Assembly: GCF_002699985.1 (NCBI RefSeq)
Contig: NZ_LKBT01000008.1
Coordinates: 79,714-143,713 of the forward strand
Direction: 5' to 3'
DNA from: Pseudomonas sp. ICMP 561
Lineage (GTDB): Bacteria; Pseudomonadota; Gammaproteobacteria; Pseudomonadales; Pseudomonadaceae
DNA: 64,000 nt
Made by a program: the position numbers and the translations under genes. Under the pieces are notes generated by a model. It did no database searches and had not been told where the DNA came from. It saw only the letters and a program-made list of their open reading frames with translations. Positions 8,225-17,593 of the stretch are shown here, in pieces. Position 1 is the stretch's first letter; the number at the start of each line of letters is the position of its first letter.

Positions 8225-9105
8225 ATGCTTATCAGCAGGCAAAACCCCAGCCCCAGCGCGACGAGGCCTACAACTTCGCGTATCTGGATGAGCAGACCAA
8301 ACGCATGATCCGCCGTGCGTTGCTCAAGGCGGTGGCCATTCCCGGTTATCAGGTGCCATTTGGCGGCCGTGAAATGCCGCTGCCGTATGGCTGGGGCACG
8401 GGTGGAATGCAACTGACGGCAGCGATTCTGGGCGCTGAAGACGTGCTCAAGGTCATCGATCAGGGCGCGGACGATACCACCAATGCCGTGTCGATCCGGC
8501 GCTTCTTTGCCCGCACCGCCGGTGTTGAAACTACCGAGCGCACGCCTGAAGCAACCGTCATCCAGACCCGCCACCGGATTCCGGAAACGCCCCTGAGTGC
8601 GGATCAGATTCTGGTCTATCAAGTGCCGATTCCCGAACCGCTGCGCTTCATTGAGCCACTGGAAACCGAAACCCGGACCATGCACGCCCTCAATGACTAC
8701 GGGGTCATGCACGTCAAACTTTACGAAGACATCGCCACGTTCGGGCACATCGCGACCAGCTACGCCTACCCGGTAATGGTCGATGAACGCTACGTAATGG
8801 ACCCGTCGCCGATCCCCAAATTCGACAACCCAAAACTCGACATGAGCCCGGCGTTGATGCTGTTCGGGGCGGGGCGGGAAAAACGCCTGTACGCCGTGCC
8901 GCCGTTTACCCGAGTGGTGAGCCTGGACTTCGAGGATCACCCGTTCGAGATCCAGCGCTGGGAACACAACTGCGCCATTTGCGGCAGCCACGATTCCTAT
9001 CTCGACGAGCTGATTCTTGATGATTCAGGAACCCAGAGCTTCGTCTGTTCCGACACGGATTACTGCGCTCAGCGCGTCAGCCAGCAACAGGAGGCGAGCC
9101 AATGA
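8221..9105 (+). CDS. phnJ: Radical-SAM C-P lyase PhnJ
   Basis: 294 residues. PhnJ cleaves the carbon-phosphorus bond of ribose 1-methylphosphonate 5-phosphate, giving methane and a cyclic ribose phosphate, using S-adenosylmethionine and a 4Fe-4S cluster. The unusual C-terminal cluster motif CX2CX21C is intact at Cys251, Cys254 and Cys276. The additional essential cysteine is Cys282, at the same +6 spacing as in E. coli. A glycine in the 'AIPGYQVPFGGREMPLPYGW' region (around residue 42) would correspond to the glycyl radical site. Overlaps both neighbours by 4 bp. Confidence 0.97.
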   Translation: MNAYQQAKPQPQRDEAYNFAYLDEQTKRMIRRALLKAVAIPGYQVPFGGREMPLPYGWGTGGMQLTAAILGAEDVLKVIDQGADDTTNAVSIRRFFARTAGVETTERTPEATVIQTRHRIPETPLSADQILVYQVPIPEPLRFIEPLETETRTMHALNDYGVMHVKLYEDIATFGHIATSYAYPVMVDERYVMDPSPIPKFDNPKLDMSPALMLFGAGREKRLYAVPPFTRVVSLDFEDHPFEIQRWEHNCAICGSHDSYLDELILDDSGTQSFVCSDTDYCAQRVSQQQEASQ

Positions 9106-9920
9106 TCAGCGGGCAAGTCAGCCACAACATTACGTCACTGCCCGAGAGCACACAGCCGCTGCTTAAGGTTCGTGACCTGACCAAACTGTATGGCCCGGAC
9201 AAAGGCTGCCAAGGCGTCAATTTCGAGCTGTATCCGGGGGAGGTGCTGGGCATCGTCGGTGAATCCGGTTCCGGTAAATCCACTTTGCTCTCGCTACTCA
9301 GTGGCCGCTGCCCGCCAGACCGTGGCGGCATCGATTATCGCGGCAAGGACGGGCAGATGCTTGATCTGTACAGCGCCAGCGAAGCCCAGCGCCGCACCTT
9401 GCTGCGCACCGAATGGGGTTTCGTCGAGCAAAGCCCGCGTGATGGTCTGCGCATGGGCGTGTCCGCCGGAGCCAATATCGGCGAACGCCTGATGGCTCAG
9501 GGCGTGCGCAATTATCAGGCGCTGCGGGAAGCCGGCATTGACTGGCTGACTCAGGTGGAGATTGATCCGCTGCGCATCGACGATCTGCCGCGCACGTTCT
9601 CCGGCGGCATGCAGCAGCGCTTGCAGATCGCTCGCAATCTGGTCTCCAGTCCGCGACTGGTGTTCATGGATGAGCCAACCGGCGGCCTCGACGTCTCGGT
9701 GCAGGCGCGCTTGCTGGATTTGCTGCGCGCCCTGGTGCGTGAGCTGGACCTGGCGGTGGTGATCGTCACCCATGACCTGGCCGTCGCCAGACTGCTGGCC
9801 GACCGTTTGATCGTGATGCGTCGCTCGCGGGTGGTGGAAACCGGTCTGACCGACCAGATCCTCGATGACCCGCAACATCCTTATTCGCAGTTGCTGGTGT
9901 CTTCGGTGCTGCAGCCGTGA
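9102..9920 (+). CDS. phnK: C-P lyase ABC-type subunit PhnK
   Basis: 272 residues. ABC ATPase without a membrane partner; PhnK docks as a dimer on PhnJ of the C-P lyase core and needs ATP turnover for catalysis in vivo. Walker [10 protein letters not shown] near residue 52, signature 'FSGGMQQR', Walker B '[12 protein letters not shown]' and switch His 'VTHDLAVAR'. It resembles dipeptide-transport ATPases, but the operon position between phnJ and phnL makes the assignment firm. An N-terminal extension of about 20 residues precedes the ABC fold. Followed by a 22-bp gap. Confidence 0.95.
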   Translation: MISGQVSHNITSLPESTQPLLKVRDLTKLYGPDKGCQGVNFELYPGEVLGIVGESGSGKSTLLSLLSGRCPPDRGGIDYRGKDGQMLDLYSASEAQRRTLLRTEWGFVEQSPRDGLRMGVSAGANIGERLMAQGVRNYQALREAGIDWLTQVEIDPLRIDDLPRTFSGGMQQRLQIARNLVSSPRLVFMDEPTGGLDVSVQARLLDLLRALVRELDLAVVIVTHDLAVARLLADRLIVMRRSRVVETGLTDQILDDPQHPYSQLLVSSVLQP

Positions 9921-9942
9921 ATCGCCTTTTGGGGGACGTCTC

Positions 9943-10659
9943 ATGAATACGCTGATCGAGGTCCGCGACCTCTCGAAAACTTTCACATTGCACCAGCAGA
10001 ACGGTGTCGCGCTCAACGTGCTGCGCGGCATGAATTTCAAAGTACGCGAAGGGGAATGCCTGGTGCTGCATGGCGACTCCGGCGCAGGCAAGAGCACTTT
10101 GCTGCGTACGCTATACGCCAACTATTTGCCCGCTGGCGGCAGCATCCGCGTGCAGCATGACGGTGAATGGCTGGAGCTGGTGGGTGCAGAGCCCCGGCAA
10201 GTGCTGGCGGTAAGGCGCCAGACGTTGGGTTACGTCAGCCAGTTTCTACGGGTGATCCCGAGGGTTTCCAGTCTGGATGTGGTCATGGAGCCTGCGCTTT
10301 CACGGGGCTGGTCAAAAGCCGACGCCAAAGCCCGTGCCGAACAGCTGCTGACCCGCCTGAACATTCCACAGCGCCTGTGGCAACTCGCACCGGGGACTTT
10401 TTCCGGCGGTGAGCAACAGCGTATCAATATTGCCCGCGGCTTCATGGTGCCCTGGCCCGTGTTGCTGCTGGACGAGCCCACCGCATCGCTGGATGACAGC
10501 AATCGCCAGGTGGTGCTGGAGCTGATGAGTGAAGCCAAACATGCCGGTGCAGCGTTGATTGGGATCTTCCATGACCGCACCGCCCGTGAAGCGGTTGCCG
10601 ACCGCTTTCTGGACATGACCCCGGTGGACCTGACCGCCAAGGAGTTGCAGCAATGCTGA
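9943..10659 (+). CDS. phnL: C-P lyase ABC-type subunit PhnL
   Basis: 238 residues from ATG 9943 (GGGGGA just upstream at 9931-9936). A second soluble ABC ATPase, needed for RPnT synthesis and binding on PhnK. Walker [10 protein letters not shown] near residue 45, signature '[14 protein letters not shown]', Walker B '[12 protein letters not shown]'. The '[20 protein letters not shown]' stretch is diagnostic of PhnL. Its end overlaps phnM by 7 bp. Confidence 0.95.
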   Translation: MNTLIEVRDLSKTFTLHQQNGVALNVLRGMNFKVREGECLVLHGDSGAGKSTLLRTLYANYLPAGGSIRVQHDGEWLELVGAEPRQVLAVRRQTLGYVSQFLRVIPRVSSLDVVMEPALSRGWSKADAKARAEQLLTRLNIPQRLWQLAPGTFSGGEQQRINIARGFMVPWPVLLLDEPTASLDDSNRQVVLELMSEAKHAGAALIGIFHDRTAREAVADRFLDMTPVDLTAKELQQC

Positions 10660-11843
10660 CCGAACAGATTCTCACCAATGCTCAAGTGGTAACCGCTGAT
10701 CAGGTGTTCAACGGCACCGTGGTAGTGCGCGATGGCGTGATCGTTGAGATGCAAACCGGGCGTAGCCAGGCGCCTCAGGCGCAGGACCTGCAAGGCGATT
10801 TCCTGCTGCCTGGCCTTGTCGAGCTGCACACCGACAACCTTGAAAAACACCTGTCGCCACGCCCCGGCGTAGACTGGCCTTCGGCGTCGGCGGTGCTCAG
10901 CCATGATGCGCAGATCATTGCATCGGGCATCACCACGGTGTTCGACGCGCTGTCTATCGGTGACGTCAACCCCAAGGGCAAGCGCATGCAGCAACTGCCT
11001 GCGATGCTGGAAGCGATTGCCCACGCTAACGCGGCAGGCCTGACCCGTGCCGAGCACCGCCTGCACTTGCGTTGTGAAGTCTGCCACCCGGACACCTTGA
11101 GCGTGTTCCGCGATCTGGTAGCGCAGCCACTGGTGCAACTGGTGTCAGTGATGGATCACTCGCCGGGTCAGCGCCAGTTCGCGCTTGAGTCCAAGTACCG
11201 CGAGTACTACATGGGCAAATATCAACTGACGACCGCGCAAATGGACGAGTTCATCGTTGAGCAAGTGGGCAATTCCCGTGAGTACAGCGATCGTTTTCGT
11301 CGCGCTATCGTCGAGGATTGCCTGGCGCGAGGACTGTCGGTGGCCAGCCATGACGACGCGACACTGGCTCATGTCGAGGAGTCCGCAGGCTACGGCATGA
11401 GCATCGCTGAATTCCCTACTACCATGGAAGCGGCGCAAGGTTGTCGGCGTCTGGGCATGAGCGTCTTGATGGGCGCACCCAACGTGGTTCGCGGTGGATC
11501 TCACTCCGGCAACGTGGCAGCCGTCGATCTGGCAAAAGAAGGGCTACTGGATATTCTCTCCAGCGACTATTATCCGGCCAGCCTGTTGCAGGCCGCGTTC
11601 ACGCTGGCCGGGCAGGGCGATTACTGCACGCTGCCCCAGGCAGTCGCAATGGTCAGTCGGGCTCCGGCCGTTTCAGCCGGGCTGGATGATCGCGGGGAAA
11701 TCCGGGTCGGGTTGCGAGCCGATCTGGTTCAAGTCCGTGCTGATAAGAGCCGTGGTGATAAGAGCCGGGCGGATAATGTCCGGAATCAAGGTACGCTGCC
11801 GGTTATTCAGCAGGTCTGGCGACAAGGCAAGAGGGTGTATTGA
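10653..11843 (+). CDS. phnM: RPnTP diphosphohydrolase PhnM
   Basis: 396 residues. Amidohydrolase-superfamily enzyme that removes diphosphate from ribose 1-methylphosphonate 5-triphosphate before C-P cleavage. The metal-site region '[20 protein letters not shown]' is split around residues 55-74; '[10 protein letters not shown]', 'ASHDDAT' and '[13 protein letters not shown]' supply the later metal ligands. Near the C-terminus there is a small in-frame duplication, [10 protein letters not shown] (DNA 11741-11767), probably on a surface loop. TGATG overlap with phnN. Confidence 0.95.
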   Translation: MLTEQILTNAQVVTADQVFNGTVVVRDGVIVEMQTGRSQAPQAQDLQGDFLLPGLVELHTDNLEKHLSPRPGVDWPSASAVLSHDAQIIASGITTVFDALSIGDVNPKGKRMQQLPAMLEAIAHANAAGLTRAEHRLHLRCEVCHPDTLSVFRDLVAQPLVQLVSVMDHSPGQRQFALESKYREYYMGKYQLTTAQMDEFIVEQVGNSREYSDRFRRAIVEDCLARGLSVASHDDATLAHVEESAGYGMSIAEFPTTMEAAQGCRRLGMSVLMGAPNVVRGGSHSGNVAAVDLAKEGLLDILSSDYYPASLLQAAFTLAGQGDYCTLPQAVAMVSRAPAVSAGLDDRGEIRVGLRADLVQVRADKSRGDKSRADNVRNQGTLPVIQQVWRQGKRVY

Positions 11844-12409
11844 TGGCAGGCAGGTTGATCTATCTCATCGGGCCGTCCGGTTCGGGCAAGGACAGCCTGC
11901 TGGATAGCGCGCGCGATGAACTGACCCGGCGCGGTTGTCGGGTGGTACAGCGCGTCATCACGCGTTCGGCGGAGGCCGTCGGTGAGTCCGCGCAGGCTGT
12001 GACCGTCGAGCAGTTTATGGCCATGCAGGCGCAGGGTGAATTCGCTTTGAGCTGGCAGGCCAACGGCTTGCATTACGGCATTCCGAAACAGGTCGATGAG
12101 TGGCTGGGGGCTGGGCTGGACGTTCTGGTCAACGGCTCCCGCGCGCATCTGTCTCAGGCCCGTCAGCGCTACCCTGATTTGCTGGCGATCTTGCTGACGG
12201 TCAATGACGACACCTTGCGCCAGCGATTGCTGGCCCGAGGCAGGGAATCAGTGGCTGACATCGAAGCGAGGCTGCAACGCAATTCCCGTTTCACTGTGGA
12301 GTTGCTGGACAGCGATTCAGCGGTATTCCTGCTCGACAACTCGGGAGCGCTGGAGCAGACCACCGAGCGTTTGTTGCAACACATCGCCCGTGAGCACGCA
12401 TGCGCCTGA
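11843..12409 (+). CDS. phnN: Ribose 1,5-bisphosphate phosphokinase PhnN
   Basis: 188 residues from ATG 11843 (an in-frame TTG immediately before it is not needed). A guanylate-kinase-like P-loop kinase that turns ribose 1,5-bisphosphate into PRPP, the end product of the pathway. P-loop GPSGSGKDS at residues 10-18; 'RVVQRVITRSAEA' and 'GEFALSWQANGLHYGIP' follow as in the family. Overlaps phnM by one base and phnP by ten. Confidence 0.94.
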   Translation: MAGRLIYLIGPSGSGKDSLLDSARDELTRRGCRVVQRVITRSAEAVGESAQAVTVEQFMAMQAQGEFALSWQANGLHYGIPKQVDEWLGAGLDVLVNGSRAHLSQARQRYPDLLAILLTVNDDTLRQRLLARGRESVADIEARLQRNSRFTVELLDSDSAVFLLDNSGALEQTTERLLQHIAREHACA

Positions 12410-13149
12410 CTTTGCTGGGCACCGCAGATGCTCGTCAGGTTCCGGTGTATGGCTGTCAGTGCCCGGCGTGTCTGGCAGCCATGGCCGATCATCGCTTGCG
12501 GCGGCTACCGTGCAGCGCCTTGATCGAGTGTGGCGATCAACGCTGGCTGATCGACAGCGGGCTGACCGATCTTGCCGAGCGTTTTCCACCCCGTACGCTG
12601 AGCGGCATCCTGCAGACCCATTACCATGCTGATCACGCCCAGGGCCTGCTGCATTTGCGTTGGGGGCAGGGACTGATCATTCCGGTACACGGGCCGAAGG
12701 ATCCGGAAGGCTTGTCCGATTTGTACAAACATCCGGGTATTCTTGATTTCAGCCAGCCATTCGATGCTTTCGAGACCCGTGAGCTTGGCAGCCTGACCGT
12801 TACCGCCTTGTCGCTGCTGCATTCCAAACCCACCCTGGGCTATCTGCTGCAAGGCGAGGGCAGACGCGTTGCTTATCTCACCGACACAGTAGGTTTGCCT
12901 GACGCAACGCGCGCTTATCTGCAACGTCAACCGCTGGATGTGCTAGTCCTGGATTGTTCAATGCCGCCGCAACCGCAAGCTCCGCGTAATCACAACGATC
13001 TGAATCTTGCGCTTGAGATCATCAAGCAACTGCAACCGGGCAAGGCCGTACTGACCCATATCGGCCATACGCTGGATGCGTGGTTGATGGAGCACGAGGA
13101 TGAGTTGCCGGAGCAGGTGGTTGTCGCCAGGGACGGGATGCAGGTTTGA
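12400..13149 (+). CDS. phnP: Cyclic ribose phosphodiesterase PhnP
   Basis: 249 residues. Metallo-beta-lactamase fold enzyme opening 5-phosphoribosyl 1,2-cyclic phosphate, the product of PhnJ, to ribose 1,5-bisphosphate used by PhnN. The metal motif THYHADHAQG is near residues 69-78; an N-terminal 'YGCQCPACLAAMAD' holds the structural zinc cysteines known from PhnP. Last gene of the operon. phnO (aminoalkylphosphonate acetyltransferase), present between phnN and phnP in E. coli, is absent here. Confidence 0.95.
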   Translation: MRLTLLGTADARQVPVYGCQCPACLAAMADHRLRRLPCSALIECGDQRWLIDSGLTDLAERFPPRTLSGILQTHYHADHAQGLLHLRWGQGLIIPVHGPKDPEGLSDLYKHPGILDFSQPFDAFETRELGSLTVTALSLLHSKPTLGYLLQGEGRRVAYLTDTVGLPDATRAYLQRQPLDVLVLDCSMPPQPQAPRNHNDLNLALEIIKQLQPGKAVLTHIGHTLDAWLMEHEDELPEQVVVARDGMQV

Positions 13150-13248
13150 TCTGCGGTCGAACTTCGTCATACACGACCGTTCAAACGTGACAGATTGATC
13201 ACGCGGTCATCGTCATGATGGTCATTTGCAGTGTGCGGAGATTTACCT

Positions 13249-13578
13249 ATGAGCATTCAGCCTTACTCTACAGCGGCCCCGAGTCGCGCCGACGTCGATG
13301 CCTTTGCGGGGGCGACCCTGATCCAGTTCGGGACCGATTGGTGCGGCTTCTGCAAGGCTGTCGAGCCGCTGGTCAATAAGGTACTTGCGGACTATCCCGA
13401 CGTACGTCATCTGAAAATCGAAGACGGCAGTGGGCGACCACTGGGCCGCTCATTCAGGGTCAAGCTTTGGCCAACACTGATTTTCATGCGCGATGGTGCT
13501 GAACTCAGTCGTCTGGTACGGCCCGGTAGTATCAGCGCGATTGAAGAGGCGTTTGAAGGGATGGTGCAGGAAGTCTGA
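13249..13578 (+). CDS. Thioredoxin-fold protein
   Basis: 109 residues from ATG 13249 with GGAG at 13237-13240. Thioredoxin fold with active site WCGFC at residues 31-35 (CGFC in place of the classical CGPC) and the cis-Pro region 'KLWPTLIFMRDG'. No signal peptide, so cytoplasmic. Likely a disulfide reductase or peroxidase partner. It has its own ribosome site and a 99-bp gap from phnP, so membership in the phn operon is doubtful. Confidence 0.9.
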   Translation: MSIQPYSTAAPSRADVDAFAGATLIQFGTDWCGFCKAVEPLVNKVLADYPDVRHLKIEDGSGRPLGRSFRVKLWPTLIFMRDGAELSRLVRPGSISAIEEAFEGMVQEV

Positions 13579-13591
13579 AGCCACACTCTCC

Positions 13592-13680
13592 GTAGGACCG
13601 GCTTTAGCCGGGAGGGGCGGGTACATTCCCCATATATTCTTCGCCAGAAATAATGTCCTCCCGGCTAAAGCCGGTCCTAC
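13592..13680. repeat. REP pair between convergent trx-like gene and moaA
   Basis: GTAGGACCGGCTTTAGCCGG at 13592 and its exact inverse CCGGCTAAAGCCGGTCCTAC ending at 13680, about 41 bp of loop between them. The arms can form a long stem and may end transcription in both directions between the convergent genes. Confidence 0.9.
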
Positions 13681-13726
13681 GGACTTCATGTATTCGCAGG
13701 AATAGCATTCCAGTTCGGAGGCTTTC

Positions 13727-14725
13727 CTACCCTCCCGTCATATTCATGAACCGCACCACCTGCACTTCATCGTTGACGCTGAAGTTGTGGCTCCACGGTT
13801 TCAACTGCATGGCGTCGATGATCGCTTTCTCAAGCTTTTCCGGTTGGCCCGGATTGGCACGCAGCACGGCTTTGAGATCCGCAGAGTGTTCATTGCCCAG
13901 ACACAGGAGCAGCCGACCCTCAACGGTCAACCGTACCCGGTTGCAGGTCGCGCAGAAGTTATGGCTGTGGGGGGAGATGAAGCCGACACGAATGTCCGGT
14001 GCTTCCGCCAGGCGCCAGTAACGTGAAGGACCTTGAGTGGATTCAGCGGAATTGATCAGCGTATAGCGCTCGGCAATCCGTTCGCGTACCTGATCACTTG
14101 AGTAGAAGGACTCGGCGCGGCTGTGATCGCTGATGATGCCCAGCGGCATCTCTTCGATGAAGGAAATATCCAGCTTGCGGTCGATGGCGAAGGCCACCAG
14201 ATCATTGATCTCATGATCGTTGCGACCTTGCATCACCACGCAGTTGAGCTTGGTGTGCACGAAACCCGCAGCGTTGGCTGCATCGATCCCGGCGATGACC
14301 TTGCTCAGGTCACCCGTGCGGGTCATTTCCTTGAAGCGCACCGGGTCAAGGCTGTCCAGACTGATGTTGAGTCGGGAAACTCCGGCGTCGAACAGCGGCT
14401 GAGCGAGTTTGTCGAGTTGCGAGCCATTGGTGGTCATGCACAGCTCACGCAAGCCGGGCAGGGCGGCAATCTGCTGACAAAGCCCGACAATTCCGGATCG
14501 AACCAGCGGCTCGCCGCCGGTCAGTCGAATCTTGCGTGTGCCAAGGGCGACAAACTGTTCAGCGACCTGATAAATCTCTTCAAGCGACAGAATCTGTTGG
14601 CGCGGCAGAAACGTCATTTCCTCGGCCATGCAATACACGCAACGGAAGTCGCAACGGTCTGTCACTGACATCCGCAGGTAATCGACCTTGCGTGCAAAGC
14701 TGTCCATCAGGATACGGTCTGACAT
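13727..14725 (-). CDS. moaA: GTP 3',8-cyclase MoaA
   Basis: 332 residues from ATG 14725, with AAGG upstream; the in-frame GTG at 14731 is less likely. Radical-SAM enzyme making 3',8-cH2GTP, the first step of molybdenum cofactor synthesis. N-terminal cluster CX3CX2C at Cys25, Cys29, Cys32; C-terminal second cluster in '[12 protein letters not shown]' plus the cysteine in 'LLLCLG'; and the conserved C-terminal Gly-Gly, needed for activity, is present. No other moa gene lies nearby, so this may be one of the moaA paralogues common in Pseudomonas. Confidence 0.95.
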   Translation of the reverse strand: MSDRILMDSFARKVDYLRMSVTDRCDFRCVYCMAEEMTFLPRQQILSLEEIYQVAEQFVALGTRKIRLTGGEPLVRSGIVGLCQQIAALPGLRELCMTTNGSQLDKLAQPLFDAGVSRLNISLDSLDPVRFKEMTRTGDLSKVIAGIDAANAAGFVHTKLNCVVMQGRNDHEINDLVAFAIDRKLDISFIEEMPLGIISDHSRAESFYSSDQVRERIAERYTLINSAESTQGPSRYWRLAEAPDIRVGFISPHSHNFCATCNRVRLTVEGRLLLCLGNEHSADLKAVLRANPGQPEKLEKAIIDAMQLKPWSHNFSVNDEVQVVRFMNMTGG

Positions 14726-14783
14726 TTCCACCTTCTCAATACTTTATCCAACAGCCATATAACAGCACTGTGCGTGGCAAGTT

Positions 14784-15602
14784 TCATATTTTTTGCGAAC
14801 TGGCCGCCGGTGACGCTACAGGGTTATCGGCCGATGTCAGCGTTTCGCTATAGGACACATAGTAAGCCAGACCCACAAATACTGCGCCACCCACCGCGTT
14901 ACCTAGAAATACCGCGACGAAGTTGTCCACGAACTGGGTCCAGCTCAGGGCGTCGGCGAATATTGCCGCAGGAATCAGAAACATATTGGCCACGACGTGC
15001 TGGAAACCGATGGCCACAAAGGCCATCACTGGAAACCAGATGCCGAGGATCTTGCCTGCAACATCCTTGCTGGCGTAGGACAGCCACACGGCCAGACAAA
15101 CCAGCCAGTTGCAGCCGATCCCGGAAATGAATGCCTGGGTGAAATCTGCGTTGACTTTGCCGGTAGCGATGGCGATGGTCTTCGCCAGGAACGGACCTTC
15201 AGTCAAGCCCAGCAGGTGACCAAAGAAAAACGCGACAAACAGGGCTCCCAGCAAGTTGGCCACTGTCACCAGCAACCAGTTGCGTGCCACCGCCGACAGC
15301 TTGATTCGCCCAGCGAACATTGCCATCGGCAGGCTCATCATGTTGCCGGTGAGCAACTCGCCGCCCGCAAGAATCACCAGGATCAGGCCAATGGGGAAAA
15401 CAGCAGCCCCGAGCAAATTACCGAATGAAGCCCACTGCGCCGGAATCATGGTGCTGACGTGGATATCCAGCAGGAAGCCGAGGGAAATGAATGCCCCGGC
15501 CAGAAAGCCCAGAATCAGGACTGAGAGCATGGGCAGGTGGGCTTTCTTCACGCCTGCTTCGACGGTCAGTTCGGCAATCTGTTGCGGGGTATTCACGGAC
15601 AT
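14784..15602 (-). CDS. FocA/NirC-family formate/nitrite channel
   Basis: 272 residues from ATG 15602 (ATG 15608 would add two residues). Pentameric inner-membrane channel of the formate-nitrite transporter family. Six hydrophobic segments; family signatures 'LAGAFISLGFLL' near residue 37 and 'GIGCNWLVCLAVWLSYASKD' in the middle, then 'GFQHVVANMFLIPAAI'. The pore His is in 'GFQHVVAN'. Whether it carries formate, nitrite or hydrosulfide cannot be read from the sequence. It sits 58 bp upstream of moaA on the same strand, so the two may be cotranscribed. Confidence 0.92.
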   Translation of the reverse strand: MSVNTPQQIAELTVEAGVKKAHLPMLSVLILGFLAGAFISLGFLLDIHVSTMIPAQWASFGNLLGAAVFPIGLILVILAGGELLTGNMMSLPMAMFAGRIKLSAVARNWLLVTVANLLGALFVAFFFGHLLGLTEGPFLAKTIAIATGKVNADFTQAFISGIGCNWLVCLAVWLSYASKDVAGKILGIWFPVMAFVAIGFQHVVANMFLIPAAIFADALSWTQFVDNFVAVFLGNAVGGAVFVGLAYYVSYSETLTSADNPVASPAASSQKI

Positions 15603-15608
15603 AATCAT

Positions 15609-15958
15609 GGCTCAAGCAAGGCAACTTTCAGGGTGCGAGCGCGGGGCCCGCGACTGCTGGCAGTCACCGGTCAATATTTGGGGTTCTGGCGTCCTGTCGG
15701 GTTGCGCAACATGCGCGTGGGCACATTGGCGAAGTCCTGTGATTCAGAAGAGTGGTTCGCGGCATGTTCAGCGGCGGGCGGCGCACGGTACAGCGCAGTC
15801 GCTCGCGGACGGTCCGGGCAAGCTGGGCTCGTTCACCGAATTAGTAAGCAAGCTACTGAGTCGAAATGCCGCAGTCCAATCGCTTGTTCCGATGAGGTGA
15901 TCGATAGACTCAATCACCGGTCTACAGGCCCCGTGCAGCAAGGGGTTAGCGGAATGGC
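15609..15958. other. 350-bp gap with an inverted repeat
   Basis: No convincing gene. It holds the promoter side of the formate/nitrite channel gene. The one structured element seen is GGTGAT (15896-15901), N11, ATCACC (15913-15918), a possible operator or the stem ending the kinase gene. No Anr/FNR box (TTGAT-N4-ATCAA) was found. Confidence 0.4.
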
Positions 15959-16981
15959 TTAGTTGAGGGGAGTAAGCTTCAACATGAGCTCAACCTGTGC
16001 GCCATGACCCTTATCGAGTTGTTTGTTGCTGCGTTGCACGGTCGCGCCGCAGCGTTTGGACAGTGCATCCACAAGGCTCAAGGCCAAGGGCGTGCCTGAC
16101 GCGGAGAAGGAAGTTAACACCTCATCGCTGAATCCGGGGCCTTGATCACAGATGCAGATCCGCGCTGTTTGCGTATCCATTGGCTCTATTTGCAGGTCGA
16201 TACCACTGCCGTTGCTGTGCTTGATCGCGTTGTCCAGTAGCTCGTTGAGAATCAAACCCATGTTGGACGCTATTTGCAGGGAAACGTAAACCGGCCGGGT
16301 TTGAAGACTGAGCGCGATAGGCCTGCTGTACTGGGTGTCGATAACGCCCCGCGCCAGATCAGGCAGCAGTTGTGCGAGGTCGACCTGATTCTGGCTGTTG
16401 CGGTGTAACTGCTCCTGGACGGCGCCAATCCCTACCACTCGTGATATGGCCGACTGCATCAGGTTTTTTGCTTCGTCACCCTTGGCGCGCAGGCTGGAAA
16501 GTTGCAACAGGCTGATGATCAACTGAAGGTTGTTCTTGACCCGATGATTGAGCTCGGCAAGCAGCGCCTGCTGATTTTCCGCCATTTCCCGTTGTTCGGT
16601 GATATCGACGCAACTGCCGAAATAACCCGCGAACTCTCCGTCGCGGTAAAACGGTGCACCACTGTCCAGCATCCAGCGGTATTGCCCGTCATGACGCCTG
16701 ACCCGGTAGGGTGTTTTGAAAGGTGCTCGCTCGTCGAATGCCTTGTCATAAGCATCGACACAAGCGCCCAGGTCTTCGGGATGAATATCATCCTTCCAGC
16801 CATAGCCGCAAAGCTGCTGCTGGCTCTTGCCGGTAAAGTCTGTCCAGGGCTTATTGAACCAGTCGCAGTGTTTGTCGCTTCTGGCTCGCCAGATCATCAC
16901 CGGTGCGTGGTCAGCCAGCTCCCGGAATTCCCGTTCACCGAGTGCTGCCGGGTGGCTCGTCTCCTCAGGCTCGGATTTCAT
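15959..16981 (-). CDS. PAS-HisKA_2 sensor histidine kinase
   Basis: 340 residues from ATG 16981; the longer open frame to 17302 is the out-of-frame shadow of the response regulator. A PAS domain (about residues 20-140, with 'GYFGSCVDITEQREMAENQ') is followed by the HisKA_2 phosphoacceptor region 'ELNHRVKNNLQLIISLLQL' (His near residue 152) and an HATPase_c domain with 'LNELLDNAIKHS' and 'DQGPGFSD'. No membrane segment: a cytoplasmic kinase of the LOV/bacteriophytochrome-like group. Its start overlaps the REC gene by 17 bp, so they form a two-component pair. Confidence 0.9.
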   Translation of the reverse strand: MKSEPEETSHPAALGEREFRELADHAPVMIWRARSDKHCDWFNKPWTDFTGKSQQQLCGYGWKDDIHPEDLGACVDAYDKAFDERAPFKTPYRVRRHDGQYRWMLDSGAPFYRDGEFAGYFGSCVDITEQREMAENQQALLAELNHRVKNNLQLIISLLQLSSLRAKGDEAKNLMQSAISRVVGIGAVQEQLHRNSQNQVDLAQLLPDLARGVIDTQYSRPIALSLQTRPVYVSLQIASNMGLILNELLDNAIKHSNGSGIDLQIEPMDTQTARICICDQGPGFSDEVLTSFSASGTPLALSLVDALSKRCGATVQRSNKQLDKGHGAQVELMLKLTPLN

Positions 16982-17417
16982 TGATGCTGACCGTTGGCAA
17001 TCGTGACCGGGCAGGCTGGAATATCTCCAGTGCGTTATGAGCAGGGAGCGTGGCGAGGGGCCGACCATCCAGCAACGCTTGAGCAACTTTCGCGCACAGG
17101 CTGAGGTCTTGCGGCGCATAGGGTTTGCGCAACAAGCCCAACGCTGCATCGGCGTTGGCCCGGGCAGTGAGGATTTGCCCGCTGATGAACATCGAACTGA
17201 CGCCATGCTCTTCCATAAGACTGCGGGCCAGCGCGATGCCCTCGTCATGACCACCGAGATTGATATCGACGAAAGCGATGTCTGCCCTCTGTTCACGGGC
17301 AAGTTTCAGCGCGTGAGACACGTCGTATGCAGGGCCGATTACTTCATGCTCTGCACCTAGCGTGGCGGCGGCAATCATTGCCAGGACCGGATCATCTTCT
17401 ATTAGAAGGATGCGCAT
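16965..17417 (-). CDS. Single-domain response regulator
   Basis: 150 residues, receiver domain only. Acidic pair 'IEDDP' near the N-terminus, phosphoacceptor Asp in 'FVDINLGG' (near residue 51), 'FISGQ' and the Lys in 'LRKPYAPQDL'. A C-terminal tail of about 30 residues follows with no DNA-binding or output domain. Such REC-only proteins usually act as phosphate relays or protein-protein switches. Upstream and overlapping with the HisKA_2 kinase, its likely partner. Confidence 0.92.
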   Translation of the reverse strand: MRILLIEDDPVLAMIAAATLGAEHEVIGPAYDVSHALKLAREQRADIAFVDINLGGHDEGIALARSLMEEHGVSSMFISGQILTARANADAALGLLRKPYAPQDLSLCAKVAQALLDGRPLATLPAHNALEIFQPARSRLPTVSINEIRA

Positions 17418-17593
17418 TCTTTATTCCTGCCTTTCAAACGGGAGACGCAAACGTTGGCGTGGGAGTGGCCAGTTACGTCGCGAGGCAAAAAGCGTCTACT
17501 CATGCAAATGCACGTCGTTGCAAGATTGGGCTGCCCCTTGACTGAATGGTTCATAAATGGTTTTAAAAACATTCAAACGAGTGTAAGTCTCTG

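Noticed and set aside
16982..17302. N-terminal extension of the HisKA_2 kinase to 17302
   Set aside because: That part is a shifted reading of the response-regulator gene; ATG 16981 gives a normal PAS start.
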